64,000 bases of DNA from Streptomyces sp. CB09001 (GTDB taxonomy: Bacteria > Actinomycetota > Actinomycetes > Streptomycetales > Streptomycetaceae), in assembly GCF_003369795.1 (NCBI RefSeq), contig NZ_CP026730.1, positions 3,959,001-4,023,000 of the forward strand, read 5' to 3'. The position numbers and the translations under genes were made by a program. This document shows positions 41,156 to 48,701 of this stretch, one piece after another. The notes under the pieces are model-generated. The model saw only the letters and a program-made list of their open reading frames with translations. It was not told where the DNA came from and did no database searches. Position 1 is the first letter of the stretch. Each line of letters begins with the position of its first letter.

Positions 41156-42145
41156 ATGACGCCCGGCAACAACGGCGCGAGCACGCCCGAGGACGACGAC
41201 CCCTTCGGCTACCTCTACGCCGACGGGCAGGCCAACGGGGCCCAGCCGCCGTCCGGTGGCTACGGCTACCCGAACTCCGTCAACCGGGTGCGTCCCGTCG
41301 GCACACGGCAGTACGGCGCGTCGCAGGGCCAGGGCGCGCAGACCGCCGCCTACGGCCAGGCCGCCCCGCCCCAGCAGGGCGCCTACGGTCAGCCGCAGGG
41401 GGCGTACGGGCAGCCGAACGCGCACTACGCGGCGCCGGAGACCTTCCCCGGCAACGGCGGCGGTCCCGCCGGCCCGCAGCAGCCGTCCGGGCACGGCGGG
41501 GGCGGCGGACGCCGCGGCCCCAACACCAAGGGCCTGCTGATCGGCGCGGTGGCGGTCGTCGCCGCCGTGGTCATCGGCATCGCCGTGGCCATGACGAGCA
41601 GCGGCTCCGACGACGACAAGGGCGGCGACGAGGCGGGCGGCGACCCGACCCCCACCCAGTCCGAGAGCAGCGAGCCCAGCCCGTCGGCGAGCGAGGGCGC
41701 CGAGGAGGAGGCCGAGCTGCCCTCCGTCGAGGCGAAGGCGATGCGGCTGGGCGGCGCTGCCTCCCTCGAGTCGGACGTCGAGGGTGCCGAGTCGGCCGGC
41801 GGCGTCTACGTGGCCAACCTCAACCAGCCGGGCTCCTCGGTCACCTGGTCCGTGGACGGCATCCCCGAGGACGGCCTCTACACCCTCTTCACCACCTACA
41901 GCGCGGCCGGCGAGGACCAGTCGATGACCCTCACGGTCAACGGCAAGGCCTTCGGCAGCAAGCTCAACCTGGGCAACTTCGCCCAGGCCGAGGACGGCGA
42001 CTTCGCCAAGGGCTGGACCAAGACCTACGCCTGGCCCACCCTCAACAAGGGCACCAACACGATCACGCTGTCCTGCGCCGACGGCGACAAGTGCAACGTC
42101 CTGCTGGACCAGTTCTCCCTGAAGAAGGGCCAGGTCAAGGACTAG
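41156..42145 (+). CDS. Membrane-anchored protein with carbohydrate-binding-like C-terminal domain
   Basis: The 329-residue product starts MTPGNNGASTPEDDD at an ATG at 41156 (AGGAG upstream). Residues 1-125 are Gly/Gln/Tyr/Pro-rich with QGAYGQPQGAYGQP repeats, inferred cytoplasmic. One membrane helix (GLLIGAVAVVAAVVIGIAVAM, about 125-145) follows, then an acidic Ser/Pro linker, then a beta-sandwich domain (about 190-329: GGVYVANLNQPGSSVTWSVD, TNTITLSCADGDKCNVLLDQ) resembling CBM35/galactose-binding folds. It would present a sugar-binding domain outside the cell. Its TAG overlaps the convergent kinase gene stop (CTAG, 42142-42145). Function is otherwise unknown. Confidence 0.85.
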   Translation: MTPGNNGASTPEDDDPFGYLYADGQANGAQPPSGGYGYPNSVNRVRPVGTRQYGASQGQGAQTAAYGQAAPPQQGAYGQPQGAYGQPNAHYAAPETFPGNGGGPAGPQQPSGHGGGGGRRGPNTKGLLIGAVAVVAAVVIGIAVAMTSSGSDDDKGGDEAGGDPTPTQSESSEPSPSASEGAEEEAELPSVEAKAMRLGGAASLESDVEGAESAGGVYVANLNQPGSSVTWSVDGIPEDGLYTLFTTYSAAGEDQSMTLTVNGKAFGSKLNLGNFAQAEDGDFAKGWTKTYAWPTLNKGTNTITLSCADGDKCNVLLDQFSLKKGQVKD

Positions 42146-43086
42146 ACAGGCCCTAGGGGCACGCCCGCCTCCGCCGTCACCGCGACGCCGCGCCCGAGCA
42201 GTTCCTCGTACGCCGCCCGGTCGAACTCGCCCGCCACCGGCGCCAGCACCGTCGCCGCCGACAGGGCGACCGCGCGGGCCAGCCGGTCCGGCCAGGGCAG
42301 GTGCTCCACCAGCCCGGAGAGCAGGCCCGCGACCGCGGAGTCGCCCGCGCCGGTCGGGTTGCCGTGCACGTGGGCCGGCGGCGCCGCCCGCCAGCGGCCC
42401 TCCGGGGTCACCGCGAGCAGCCCCTCGGCGCCGAGCGAGGCGACCACCGAGCGGGCACCGCGGCGCCGGGCGGCCTGCGCGGCCCGCTGCGGCTCGTGCG
42501 AGCCGGTCAGCTCGGCCAGTTCGTCGGCGTTCGGCTTGATCAGGTCCGGGCGGGCGGCCAGCCCCCGCCGCAGCGGCTCCCCGCTCGTGTCCAGGAGCAC
42601 CGGTACGCCCGCGCCCCGTGCGACCCGCACCAGCCCGGCGTAGGCGCCCACCGGGACGCCCGGCGGCAGGCTGCCGCACAGCGCCACCGCGGCCACACCG
42701 GCCAGCAGGCCCTCGTACGCCTCCTGGAAGGCGTTCCACTCGGCGGGCGAGACGGCCGGGCCCGGCTCGTTGAGCTGGGTGGTGTCGCCGGTGCGCTCGT
42801 CGACGACGGCGATGGTGCGCCGGGTGGCCCCCGCGACCGGCATGAGCGCGTCGGTCACCCCGGACACCCCGGTCAGCCCCTCGCGCACGACGTCCCCGGT
42901 GGTGCCGCCCGCGAAGCCGGTGACCGTCACCTCGTGTCCGAGGGCCGCCAGCACGCGGGCCACGTTCAGCCCCTTGCCGCCGGGCCGCTCGGTCACCCCG
43001 GTCACCCGGTGCGAGGAGTGCGGCCTCAGTCCCTGGACGCGGTAGGTGATGTCGAGCGCGGTGTTGAGAGTGACGGTGAGGATCAC
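42142..43086 (-). CDS. PfkB-family sugar-phosphate kinase (1-phosphofructokinase/tagatose-6-phosphate kinase type)
   Basis: The 314-residue product starts (GTG, 43086) MILTVTLNTALDITYRV, a typical FruK/LacC N-terminus. It carries PGGKGLNVARVLAALG (PfkB signature 1) and the C-terminal catalytic GNPTGAGDSAVAGLLSGL (GAGD, Asp as base). It should phosphorylate a sugar phosphate such as fructose-1-P or tagatose-6-P; given the adjacent nagA-nagK genes an amino-sugar-related substrate is also conceivable. It lies 147 bases downstream of nagA in the same direction, so it may be part of the same transcript. Confidence 0.88.
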   Translation of the reverse strand: MILTVTLNTALDITYRVQGLRPHSSHRVTGVTERPGGKGLNVARVLAALGHEVTVTGFAGGTTGDVVREGLTGVSGVTDALMPVAGATRRTIAVVDERTGDTTQLNEPGPAVSPAEWNAFQEAYEGLLAGVAAVALCGSLPPGVPVGAYAGLVRVARGAGVPVLLDTSGEPLRRGLAARPDLIKPNADELAELTGSHEPQRAAQAARRRGARSVVASLGAEGLLAVTPEGRWRAAPPAHVHGNPTGAGDSAVAGLLSGLVEHLPWPDRLARAVALSAATVLAPVAGEFDRAAYEELLGRGVAVTAEAGVPLGPV

Positions 43087-43232
43087 CGTGCCGACCTCCC
43101 CCGATCGTCTGCGGCTGGGTGTGCCCGTGGAGCCGTGCTCCACGACACGATCATGCCAAACCGGAGGCGGTCGGCCCAGCCCCCGGGTCTGACCTGGGCC
43201 GTCCGGCCCCCCGGGGCGGACTCGGGGACGGG

Positions 43233-44378
43233 TCAGCCCAGTTGGGGATCGACCACCCATTCGCCCCGGCGCATCACGCCCACCAGGTCGAAGGCGTCGT
43301 CCAGGACGACCAGGTCGGCGTCCTTGCCGGGATCCAGGGAGCCGATGCGGTCGTCCAGGCCGAGCAGCCGCGCCGGGTTGGCGGAGATCGCCGCGACGAC
43401 GTCCCCGACGGGCAGCCGGTCCACCGTCACCGCCCGCTTGAAGGCACGGTCCAGGGTGAGCGTGGAGCCCGCGATCGAGCCGCCCTCCACCAGCCGGGCC
43501 ACCCCGTCGGCGACCTCGACCTCCAGCGGGCCGAGCAGATAGCGGCCGTCGCCGAAACCGGCCGCGTCCATCGCGTCGGTGATGAAGGCGACCCGGGCGG
43601 CACCCGCGTGGTGGAAGGCCAGCTGGAGCGCGGCCGGATGCAGGTGCGTGCCGTCGTTGATCAGCTCGACGGTGATCCGCTCGTCCTCGAGCAGCGCCGT
43701 GATCGGACCCGGGGCGCGGTGACCGACCGGGGGCATCGCGTTGAACAGGTGCGTGGCGACGGTGGCGCCCGCGTCGATGGCCTGCACGGTCTGCTCGTAC
43801 GTCGCGTCGGTGTGCCCGACGGCCGCGATCACGCCGTGCTCGACCAGCAGCCGTACGGAGTCCAGGCCGCCGGGCAGCTCGGTCGCCAGCGTCATCATCT
43901 TCGCGTGCCCGTGCGCCGCGTCGACCAGCTTGCGCACCTCGGCCGGGTCCGGGTCGCGCAGCAGCTGCTCGTCGTGCGCGCCCTTGCGGCACGGCGAGAT
44001 GAACGGCCCCTCGAAGTGGATGCCAACGATGTCGCCCTGCTGCGCCAGCTCGGCGAGCATCCCGGCGTGCCGGGCGAGGAAGTCCAGATCACCGGTGACG
44101 GCGGAGGCGACCACCGTGGTGGTGCCGTGCCGACGGTGGGTCTCGACGCCTTTGAGGACGTCCTCGGCGGTGCCGCCGGCGAAGGAGGCCCCGCCGCCGC
44201 CGTGGTTGTGGATGTCGACGAAGCCGGGGACCACCCAGTGGCCCGACACGTCGACGGTCTCGGCCTGCGGGGGAGCCGTGTCCGCGATCCGCGCGCCGTC
44301 GACGATCACGCGGCCGTCGTCCACGGTCCCGGTGGGCAGTACCACCCGGGCACCGGCGAGAACCTTGCTTGGGGCCAT
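43233..44378 (-). CDS. nagA: N-acetylglucosamine-6-phosphate deacetylase
   Basis: The 381-residue product starts MAPSKVLAGARVVLPTGTVD. It has the amidohydrolase metal motif FVDIHNHGGGG (His-x-His, about 60), GIHFEGPFISPCRKGAH, GHTDATYEQ and FITDAMDAAG with the catalytic Asp. It removes acetate from GlcNAc-6-P to give glucosamine-6-P, the step after GlcNAc kinase or PTS uptake. Its ATG overlaps the upstream nagK stop (44378 shared), so the two are translationally coupled. Control by DasR through the dre sites before nagK is expected. Confidence 0.95.
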   Translation of the reverse strand: MAPSKVLAGARVVLPTGTVDDGRVIVDGARIADTAPPQAETVDVSGHWVVPGFVDIHNHGGGGASFAGGTAEDVLKGVETHRRHGTTTVVASAVTGDLDFLARHAGMLAELAQQGDIVGIHFEGPFISPCRKGAHDEQLLRDPDPAEVRKLVDAAHGHAKMMTLATELPGGLDSVRLLVEHGVIAAVGHTDATYEQTVQAIDAGATVATHLFNAMPPVGHRAPGPITALLEDERITVELINDGTHLHPAALQLAFHHAGAARVAFITDAMDAAGFGDGRYLLGPLEVEVADGVARLVEGGSIAGSTLTLDRAFKRAVTVDRLPVGDVVAAISANPARLLGLDDRIGSLDPGKDADLVVLDDAFDLVGVMRRGEWVVDPQLG

Positions 44379-45397
44379 CAGGTGGTTACCTCCGGGGGAG
44401 TCGCGGCCGTGGCGGCCGTGGAAGCTGTGGAAGCTGTGGAAGTCGGAGCAGGCGGAGCAGTCGGAGCAGGCGAAGCGGCGGTGTCGAGCAGGTCCCAGGC
44501 CATCAGCCCGGCACCCAGGCAACCGGCGGTGTCCCCGAGCGCGGCGGGGACGATCTCCGGCAGTTTCTGGAAGGTGACGCGCCGCCGGACGGCGTCCCGC
44601 AGTGGTGTGAACAAGGTTTCCCCCGCCTCGGCGAGGCCGCCACCGATGATCAGGACGCGTGGGTCCAGCAGGGTGAGCGCGGTGACCAGCCCGTCGGCGA
44701 GCGCGTCCACGGCGTCCTGCCACACGGCGAGCGCGCGGGCGTCCCCCGACTCGACGGCCTTGGCGCAGTCGGCCGCGTCCGCCCCCGGGTCGCCGCAGGC
44801 CTGCGCCCACGCCTGGCTGACCGCCGACGCGGACGCGAACCGCTCCAGGCAGCCGCGCTGCCCGCACGGGCAGGCGATGCCGCCGGGGCGCACGACGACG
44901 TGGCCGATCTCGCCCGCGAAGCCGTGCGCGCCGGCCTCGACCCGGCCGTCGATGCCGATGGCGCCCGCGATCCCCGTGCCCAGCGGCACGAACAGGAACC
45001 GGTCGGCGCCGCGGCCGGCCCCGATCCGGCCCTCGGCGAGCCCGCCGGTGCGTACGTCGTGCCCGAGGGCGACCGGAATACCGCCGAGCCGCTCGCCGAG
45101 CAGCGTCCGCAGCGGCACGTCGCGCCAGCCGAGGTTGGCCGCGTACACGGCGACGCCCCGCTCGGCGTCGACGATGCCGGGGACGGCGACACCGGCGGCG
45201 CGGGCCGGCTCGCCGAACCGGTCCGCGCCGTAGGCGCGCAGCTCGGCGGCGAAGTCCAGGATGCCCGCGACGACCGCCTCGGGTCCCCGCTCGCGGCCGG
45301 TGGCCCGGCGCGCCTGGTGCAGCAGCTCGCCCCCAGGCCCCGCCAGGGCGGCCTTCATCCCGGTGCCGCCCACATCGAGGGCGATGACATGTCTCAC
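44378..45397 (-). CDS. nagK: N-acetylglucosamine kinase (ROK family)
   Basis: The 339-residue product starts (GTG, 45397) MRHVIALDVGGTGMKAALAG (ROK phosphate-binding motif). It has PLGTGIAGAIGIDG, the FAGEIGHVVV sugar-binding motif and the zinc-binding CPCGQRGCLE. ROK kinases of this kind phosphorylate glucose or GlcNAc; pairing with nagA makes GlcNAc the likely substrate, and S. coelicolor nagK (SCO4285, from memory) is the GlcNAc kinase. The C-terminal 30 residues are a Ser/Thr/Ala/Pro repeat tail (PAPTAPPAPTSTASTASTAA), not part of the fold. Two dre-like sites lie 28-61 bases upstream. Confidence 0.93.
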   Translation of the reverse strand: MRHVIALDVGGTGMKAALAGPGGELLHQARRATGRERGPEAVVAGILDFAAELRAYGADRFGEPARAAGVAVPGIVDAERGVAVYAANLGWRDVPLRTLLGERLGGIPVALGHDVRTGGLAEGRIGAGRGADRFLFVPLGTGIAGAIGIDGRVEAGAHGFAGEIGHVVVRPGGIACPCGQRGCLERFASASAVSQAWAQACGDPGADAADCAKAVESGDARALAVWQDAVDALADGLVTALTLLDPRVLIIGGGLAEAGETLFTPLRDAVRRRVTFQKLPEIVPAALGDTAGCLGAGLMAWDLLDTAASPAPTAPPAPTSTASTASTAATAATPPEVTT

Positions 45398-45424
45398 GGG
45401 GACAGTGTGGCCCGTACACCCGGG

Positions 45425-45440
45425 AGAGGTCTAGTCCACT
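45425..45440 (-). promoter_or_regulatory. DasR-binding site (dre) 1 of nagK-nagA
   Basis: AGAGGTCTAGTCCACT matches the dre consensus A[CG]TGGTCTAGACCA[CG]T at 14 of 16 positions. It lies 28-43 bases before the nagK start, between nagK and the divergent sugar-binding lipoprotein gene, so it may control both. DasR is the GntR-type GlcNAc-metabolism repressor, released by glucosamine-6-P. Confidence 0.8.
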
Positions 45441-45442
45441 GT

Positions 45443-45458
45443 GGTGGTGTAGACCTTA
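45443..45458 (-). promoter_or_regulatory. Second, weaker dre-like site
   Basis: The stretch contains TGGTGTAGACC (11 of 16 positions match the dre consensus). It starts two bases after the first dre site, close to one helical turn centre-to-centre plus half, and may allow cooperative binding. Confidence 0.55.
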
Positions 45459-45505
45459 ATCCGGTAAGCGAACGCGCGAACGAGCAGTCAGGGTTGGGGA
45501 ACAGG

Positions 45506-46771
45506 GTGCAGCGGCGTAGGACAGGAACGATCGCGGTGGTGTCCGCACTGGGCATGACGGCGGTCCTCGGCGGCTGCGGTCTCACCGGCGAGTCCGACGG
45601 GGTGACCCTGAGGCTCGTCGCCGCCGACTACGGCGACAGCAAGGACAACAGCTCGCAGAAGTACTGGGACGAGCTGGTCAAGTCCTACGAGGCCAGGAAC
45701 CCCGACGTGCAGGTGGACGTCACCGTCTACTCCTGGAACGACGTCGACCGCAAGGTCCGCGAGATGGTGGAGGCGGGCGAGGCGCCCGACATGGCGCAGA
45801 TCGGCGCCTACTCCGACTACGCGGACAAGGACCTGCTCTACCGGGCCGACGACGTGCTCTCCATCCCGGTCCAGGCCGACTTCGTCTCCCAGCTGGCCGC
45901 CGCGGGCCAGGTCAACGGCGTGCAGTACGGCCTGCCCTTCGCCGCCTCCACGCGCGTGCTCTTCTACAACAAGACCCTCTTCGGCAAGGCCGGAGTCCAG
46001 CCGCCCAAGTCCTGGGACGACCTCGCCGAGGCCGCGGAGGCGCTCAAGGACAAGGGCGTGAAGTACCCGTACGCCCTGCCGCTGGGCGCCGAGGAGGCGC
46101 AGGCCGAGACGATGCAGTGGATGCTCAGCGGCGAGGGCGGCTACACCGACGACGTCGGCACCTACTCCGTCGACTCCCCGCAGAACGTCACCACCTTCAC
46201 CTGGCTGCGGGACGAACTGGTCGGCAAGGGCCTCACCGGCCCCGTCGCCCCCGGCAGCCTCAACCGCGCCGACGCCTTCGCCGCGTTCGCCAACGGCGAC
46301 GTGGGCATGCTCAACGGGCACCCCTCGCTGATGAAGATGGCGTCCGACAAGGGCGTGAAGTACGGCATGGTGACCACCCCCGGCATCGACGGCGAGAGCA
46401 AGAACACCCTCGGGGTCTCCGACTGGATGACGGCCTTCAAGAAGAACGGCCACCAGGACGAGATCGGCGACTTCCTCGACTTCGTCTACAGCGAGGAGAA
46501 CGTCCTCGACTTCTCCCGCGAGTACGACCTGCTGCCGGTGACCACCTCCGCCTCCCAGACCATGGGCACCGCGGCGGAGGACGAGAACCTCAAGCCGTTC
46601 CTGGACGAGCTGCTGCTCTCCGAGCTGTACCCGGTCGGCAAGACCTCCTGGGCCTCGGTCAGCGCGGACGTCAAGAAGCGCATCGGCCAGGCGGTCGCCA
46701 CGGGCGCCAGCCCCGAGGAGGTCCTCGGCCAGATCCAGGCGACCGCGATGAGGGCGGGCAGCGCCGAGTAG
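45506..46771 (+). CDS. ABC transporter sugar-binding lipoprotein
   Basis: The 421-residue product starts (GTG, 45506) MQRRRTGTIAVVSALGMTAV and has a lipobox LGGC (Cys about 23). The mature part is a family-1 solute-binding protein (KYWDELVKSYEARNPDVQVD, FAASTRVLFYNKTLFGKAGV, GDVGMLNGHP). It binds a sugar outside the membrane and delivers it to an ABC permease. No permease or ATPase genes are adjacent, so it must use one encoded elsewhere. Divergence from nagK-nagA over shared dre sites suggests GlcNAc or a chitin/cell-wall oligosaccharide as ligand; this is inference. An SD-like GGGGA precedes the GTG. Confidence 0.88.
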   Translation: MQRRRTGTIAVVSALGMTAVLGGCGLTGESDGVTLRLVAADYGDSKDNSSQKYWDELVKSYEARNPDVQVDVTVYSWNDVDRKVREMVEAGEAPDMAQIGAYSDYADKDLLYRADDVLSIPVQADFVSQLAAAGQVNGVQYGLPFAASTRVLFYNKTLFGKAGVQPPKSWDDLAEAAEALKDKGVKYPYALPLGAEEAQAETMQWMLSGEGGYTDDVGTYSVDSPQNVTTFTWLRDELVGKGLTGPVAPGSLNRADAFAAFANGDVGMLNGHPSLMKMASDKGVKYGMVTTPGIDGESKNTLGVSDWMTAFKKNGHQDEIGDFLDFVYSEENVLDFSREYDLLPVTTSASQTMGTAAEDENLKPFLDELLLSELYPVGKTSWASVSADVKKRIGQAVATGASPEEVLGQIQATAMRAGSAE

Positions 46772-46806
46772 CGGCCGCTGTCGGCGGCGGGCGTTACGGT
46801 GCCGAC

Positions 46807-47040
46807 ATGGACCTGGGAGAGCTGGCCGAGCGGGAGCGGAGCATCCTCGCGCTGGAACGCCGGGGCTTCACCGGCCCCGGCGCCAAGGAGCGCGCCATCC
46901 GCGAGGAGCTGGGCCTCGCCCCCGTCCGCTACTACCAGCTCCTCAACGCCCTCCTGGACGACCCCCGTGCCCTCGCGGCCGACCCGGTGACGGTCAACCG
47001 CCTCCGCCGCATACGGCAAGCCCGCCGCACGGACCGCTGA
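46807..47040 (+). CDS. DUF3263 protein (small HTH-like)
   Basis: The 77-residue product starts MDLGELAERERSILALERRG and shows the DUF3263 pattern: GPGAKERAIREELGLAPVRY, YYQLLNALLDDPRALAADPV, and a basic end (RLRRIRQARRTDR). The fold looks like a small helix-turn-helix protein; the role is unknown. It is a conserved actinobacterial family. It follows the sugar-binding lipoprotein by 35 bases in the same direction and precedes otsB by 139 bases. Confidence 0.88.
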   Translation: MDLGELAERERSILALERRGFTGPGAKERAIREELGLAPVRYYQLLNALLDDPRALAADPVTVNRLRRIRQARRTDR

Positions 47041-47179
47041 AGCCCCCTCCCCGAGCCGCCCCGCGCGGAGGACGGGGAGTGCGCGCGGGGCGGCGGGGCG
47101 CCGCAGGGCGGGCGGCGGGAGCCGTGGCGTGGTCGGCGGGTGACGCGTGGGCCCGGCTCCTGCGGGATAGGTTCGCGGT

Positions 47180-48052
47180 ATGGGCAGCCACCAGGACTCC
47201 ACCCGAGACGACTCCCCACAGCCCCTGCCGACGCCCGTGACGGCGGCCGGACGCGAAGGGCTCGACGCCCTCCTCGCCGACCCCGGCCGCGCGGTGGTCG
47301 CGCTCGACTTCGACGGCACGCTCGCCCCGATCGTGCCCGACCCCGACCGGGCCCGCGCCCACCCGGACGCCGTACCGGCGCTCGCGGCCCTGGCCCCCAA
47401 GGTCGCCTCGATCGCGGTGATCACCGGCCGCCCCGCCGAGGTCGCCGTCCACCACGGCGGCTTCGCGGACGTCCCCGGCCTCGACCGCCTCGTGGTCCTC
47501 GGCCACTACGGCGCCGAGCGCTGGGACGCCGCCACCGGCACCCTCACCACGCCCGAACCGCACCCCGGCGTCGCCGCCGTCCGCGCCGAGCTGCCGGGAC
47601 TGCTGGAGCGGTCCGGGCCGGCGGCGCAGGGCACCTGGACGGAGGACAAGGGCCACGCGGTCGCCGTCCACACCCGCCGCGCCCCCGACCCGCAGGCCGC
47701 CTTCGACGCCCTGCGCGCCCCGCTCACCGGCCTGGCCGCCCGGCACGGCCTGATCGTCGAGCCGGGCCGGCTGGTCCTGGAGCTGCGCCCACCCGGCATG
47801 GACAAGGGCGCGGCGCTGCGGTCGTACGTCCACTCCCTCGACGCGGCCGCCGTCCTCTTCGCCGGCGACGACCTCGGCGACCTCCCGGCCTACGCGGCCG
47901 TCGACACCCTCCGCGCCGAGGGAACCCCGGGCCTCCTGGTCTGCAGCGGCAGCGACGAGGTGACGGAACTGAGGAAGCGCGCGGACGTCGAGGTGCCCGG
48001 CCCCGCCGGAGTGGTGGCCCTGCTGGCGGCCCTCGCGCGCCGGCTGGCCTGA
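47180..48052 (+). CDS. otsB: Trehalose-6-phosphate phosphatase
   Basis: The 290-residue product has the HAD motif I VVALDFDGTLAPIVPDPDRA (about 35-54, nucleophile Asp in DFDGT), motif II VITGRP, the Lys-containing PGMDKGAAL and motif IV FAGDDLGDLPAYAA. It dephosphorylates trehalose-6-P to trehalose, the second step of the OtsAB route. otsA lies 0.65 kb further on the opposite strand, separated by a lipoprotein gene. The length is normal. The start MGSHQDSTRDD at 47180 has a GC-rich upstream with weak SD. Confidence 0.93.
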   Translation: MGSHQDSTRDDSPQPLPTPVTAAGREGLDALLADPGRAVVALDFDGTLAPIVPDPDRARAHPDAVPALAALAPKVASIAVITGRPAEVAVHHGGFADVPGLDRLVVLGHYGAERWDAATGTLTTPEPHPGVAAVRAELPGLLERSGPAAQGTWTEDKGHAVAVHTRRAPDPQAAFDALRAPLTGLAARHGLIVEPGRLVLELRPPGMDKGAALRSYVHSLDAAAVLFAGDDLGDLPAYAAVDTLRAEGTPGLLVCSGSDEVTELRKRADVEVPGPAGVVALLAALARRLA

Positions 48053-48191
48053 GACAACGTCACGGACGGTTCCCCCGCCTGTCACAGGCGTGTCCGGACG
48101 CCGCGGGCGGGGCAACCCGGTCCGCCGCCCCCGCTGTCTTGCACGCCGTAAGGCCTGCTCAGTGAGGCCCACGACCGTGGAGGAACCCGTC

Positions 48192-48668
48192 ATGTCCGCT
48201 CGGAAGACCCCGATGCTCGCCCTCGCCGCCGTGGCCCTCGGCCTGGCGCTGACCGCCTGCGGCAACAGCGGCGACGGCGGGAACGGCGACGTCAACGTCG
48301 ACGCCGCCCCCAGCGCGACCGCGACGAGCACCGCGCAGTCCCCCACCGCGGACGAGGGGACCGCCACCGGCGGCGCGTCCTCGCAGCCCCCGGCGTCCTC
48401 GAAGCCGGACCAGGGGGCGGGGGAGAAGTGCACGGACCAGCTGGACTACGCCGGTGACCCGCGGTCGAACGCCGAGATCAACTCGATCGGCGCGGACACC
48501 GGCAGCTGCCCCGAGCCGCAGTCGGGCGGCACGTCCTCCGGCACCCCCAAGGAGGACGGGGTCAAGTGCACGGACCAGCTGGACTACGCCGGTGACCCGC
48601 GGCCGAACGCCGAGATCAACTCGATCGGCGCGGACACCGGCACCTGCCCGCCGGTGCAGGCCCAGTAG
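48192..48668 (+). CDS. Lipoprotein with duplicated 28-residue Cys-containing repeat
   Basis: The 158-residue product starts MSARKTPMLALAAVALGLAL with lipobox LTAC (Cys about 24) and an SD GGAGGA upstream. After a Ser/Thr/Pro linker two nearly identical units follow: CTDQLDYAGDPR[SP]NAEINS then IGADTGxCP, each with a Cys at both ends, probably forming one disulphide each. The unit's function is unknown to me. At DNA level the copies (48429-48511 and 48567-48649) differ at 2 of 83 bases, so the duplication is recent or under homogenisation. Confidence 0.85.
   Translation: MSARKTPMLALAAVALGLALTACGNSGDGGNGDVNVDAAPSATATSTAQSPTADEGTATGGASSQPPASSKPDQGAGEKCTDQLDYAGDPRSNAEINSIGADTGSCPEPQSGGTSSGTPKEDGVKCTDQLDYAGDPRPNAEINSIGADTGTCPPVQAQ
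48429..48649 (+). repeat. 83-bp tandem coding repeat, two copies
   Basis: Copies 48429-48511 and 48567-48649 differ only at one T/C and one G/C position. They are separated by 55 bases encoding a Pro/Ser/Gly/Thr linker. Confidence 0.85.
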
Positions 48669-48701
48669 CTCCCGCCCGCACCTCGCCCGGAACCCCGCCC
48701 G

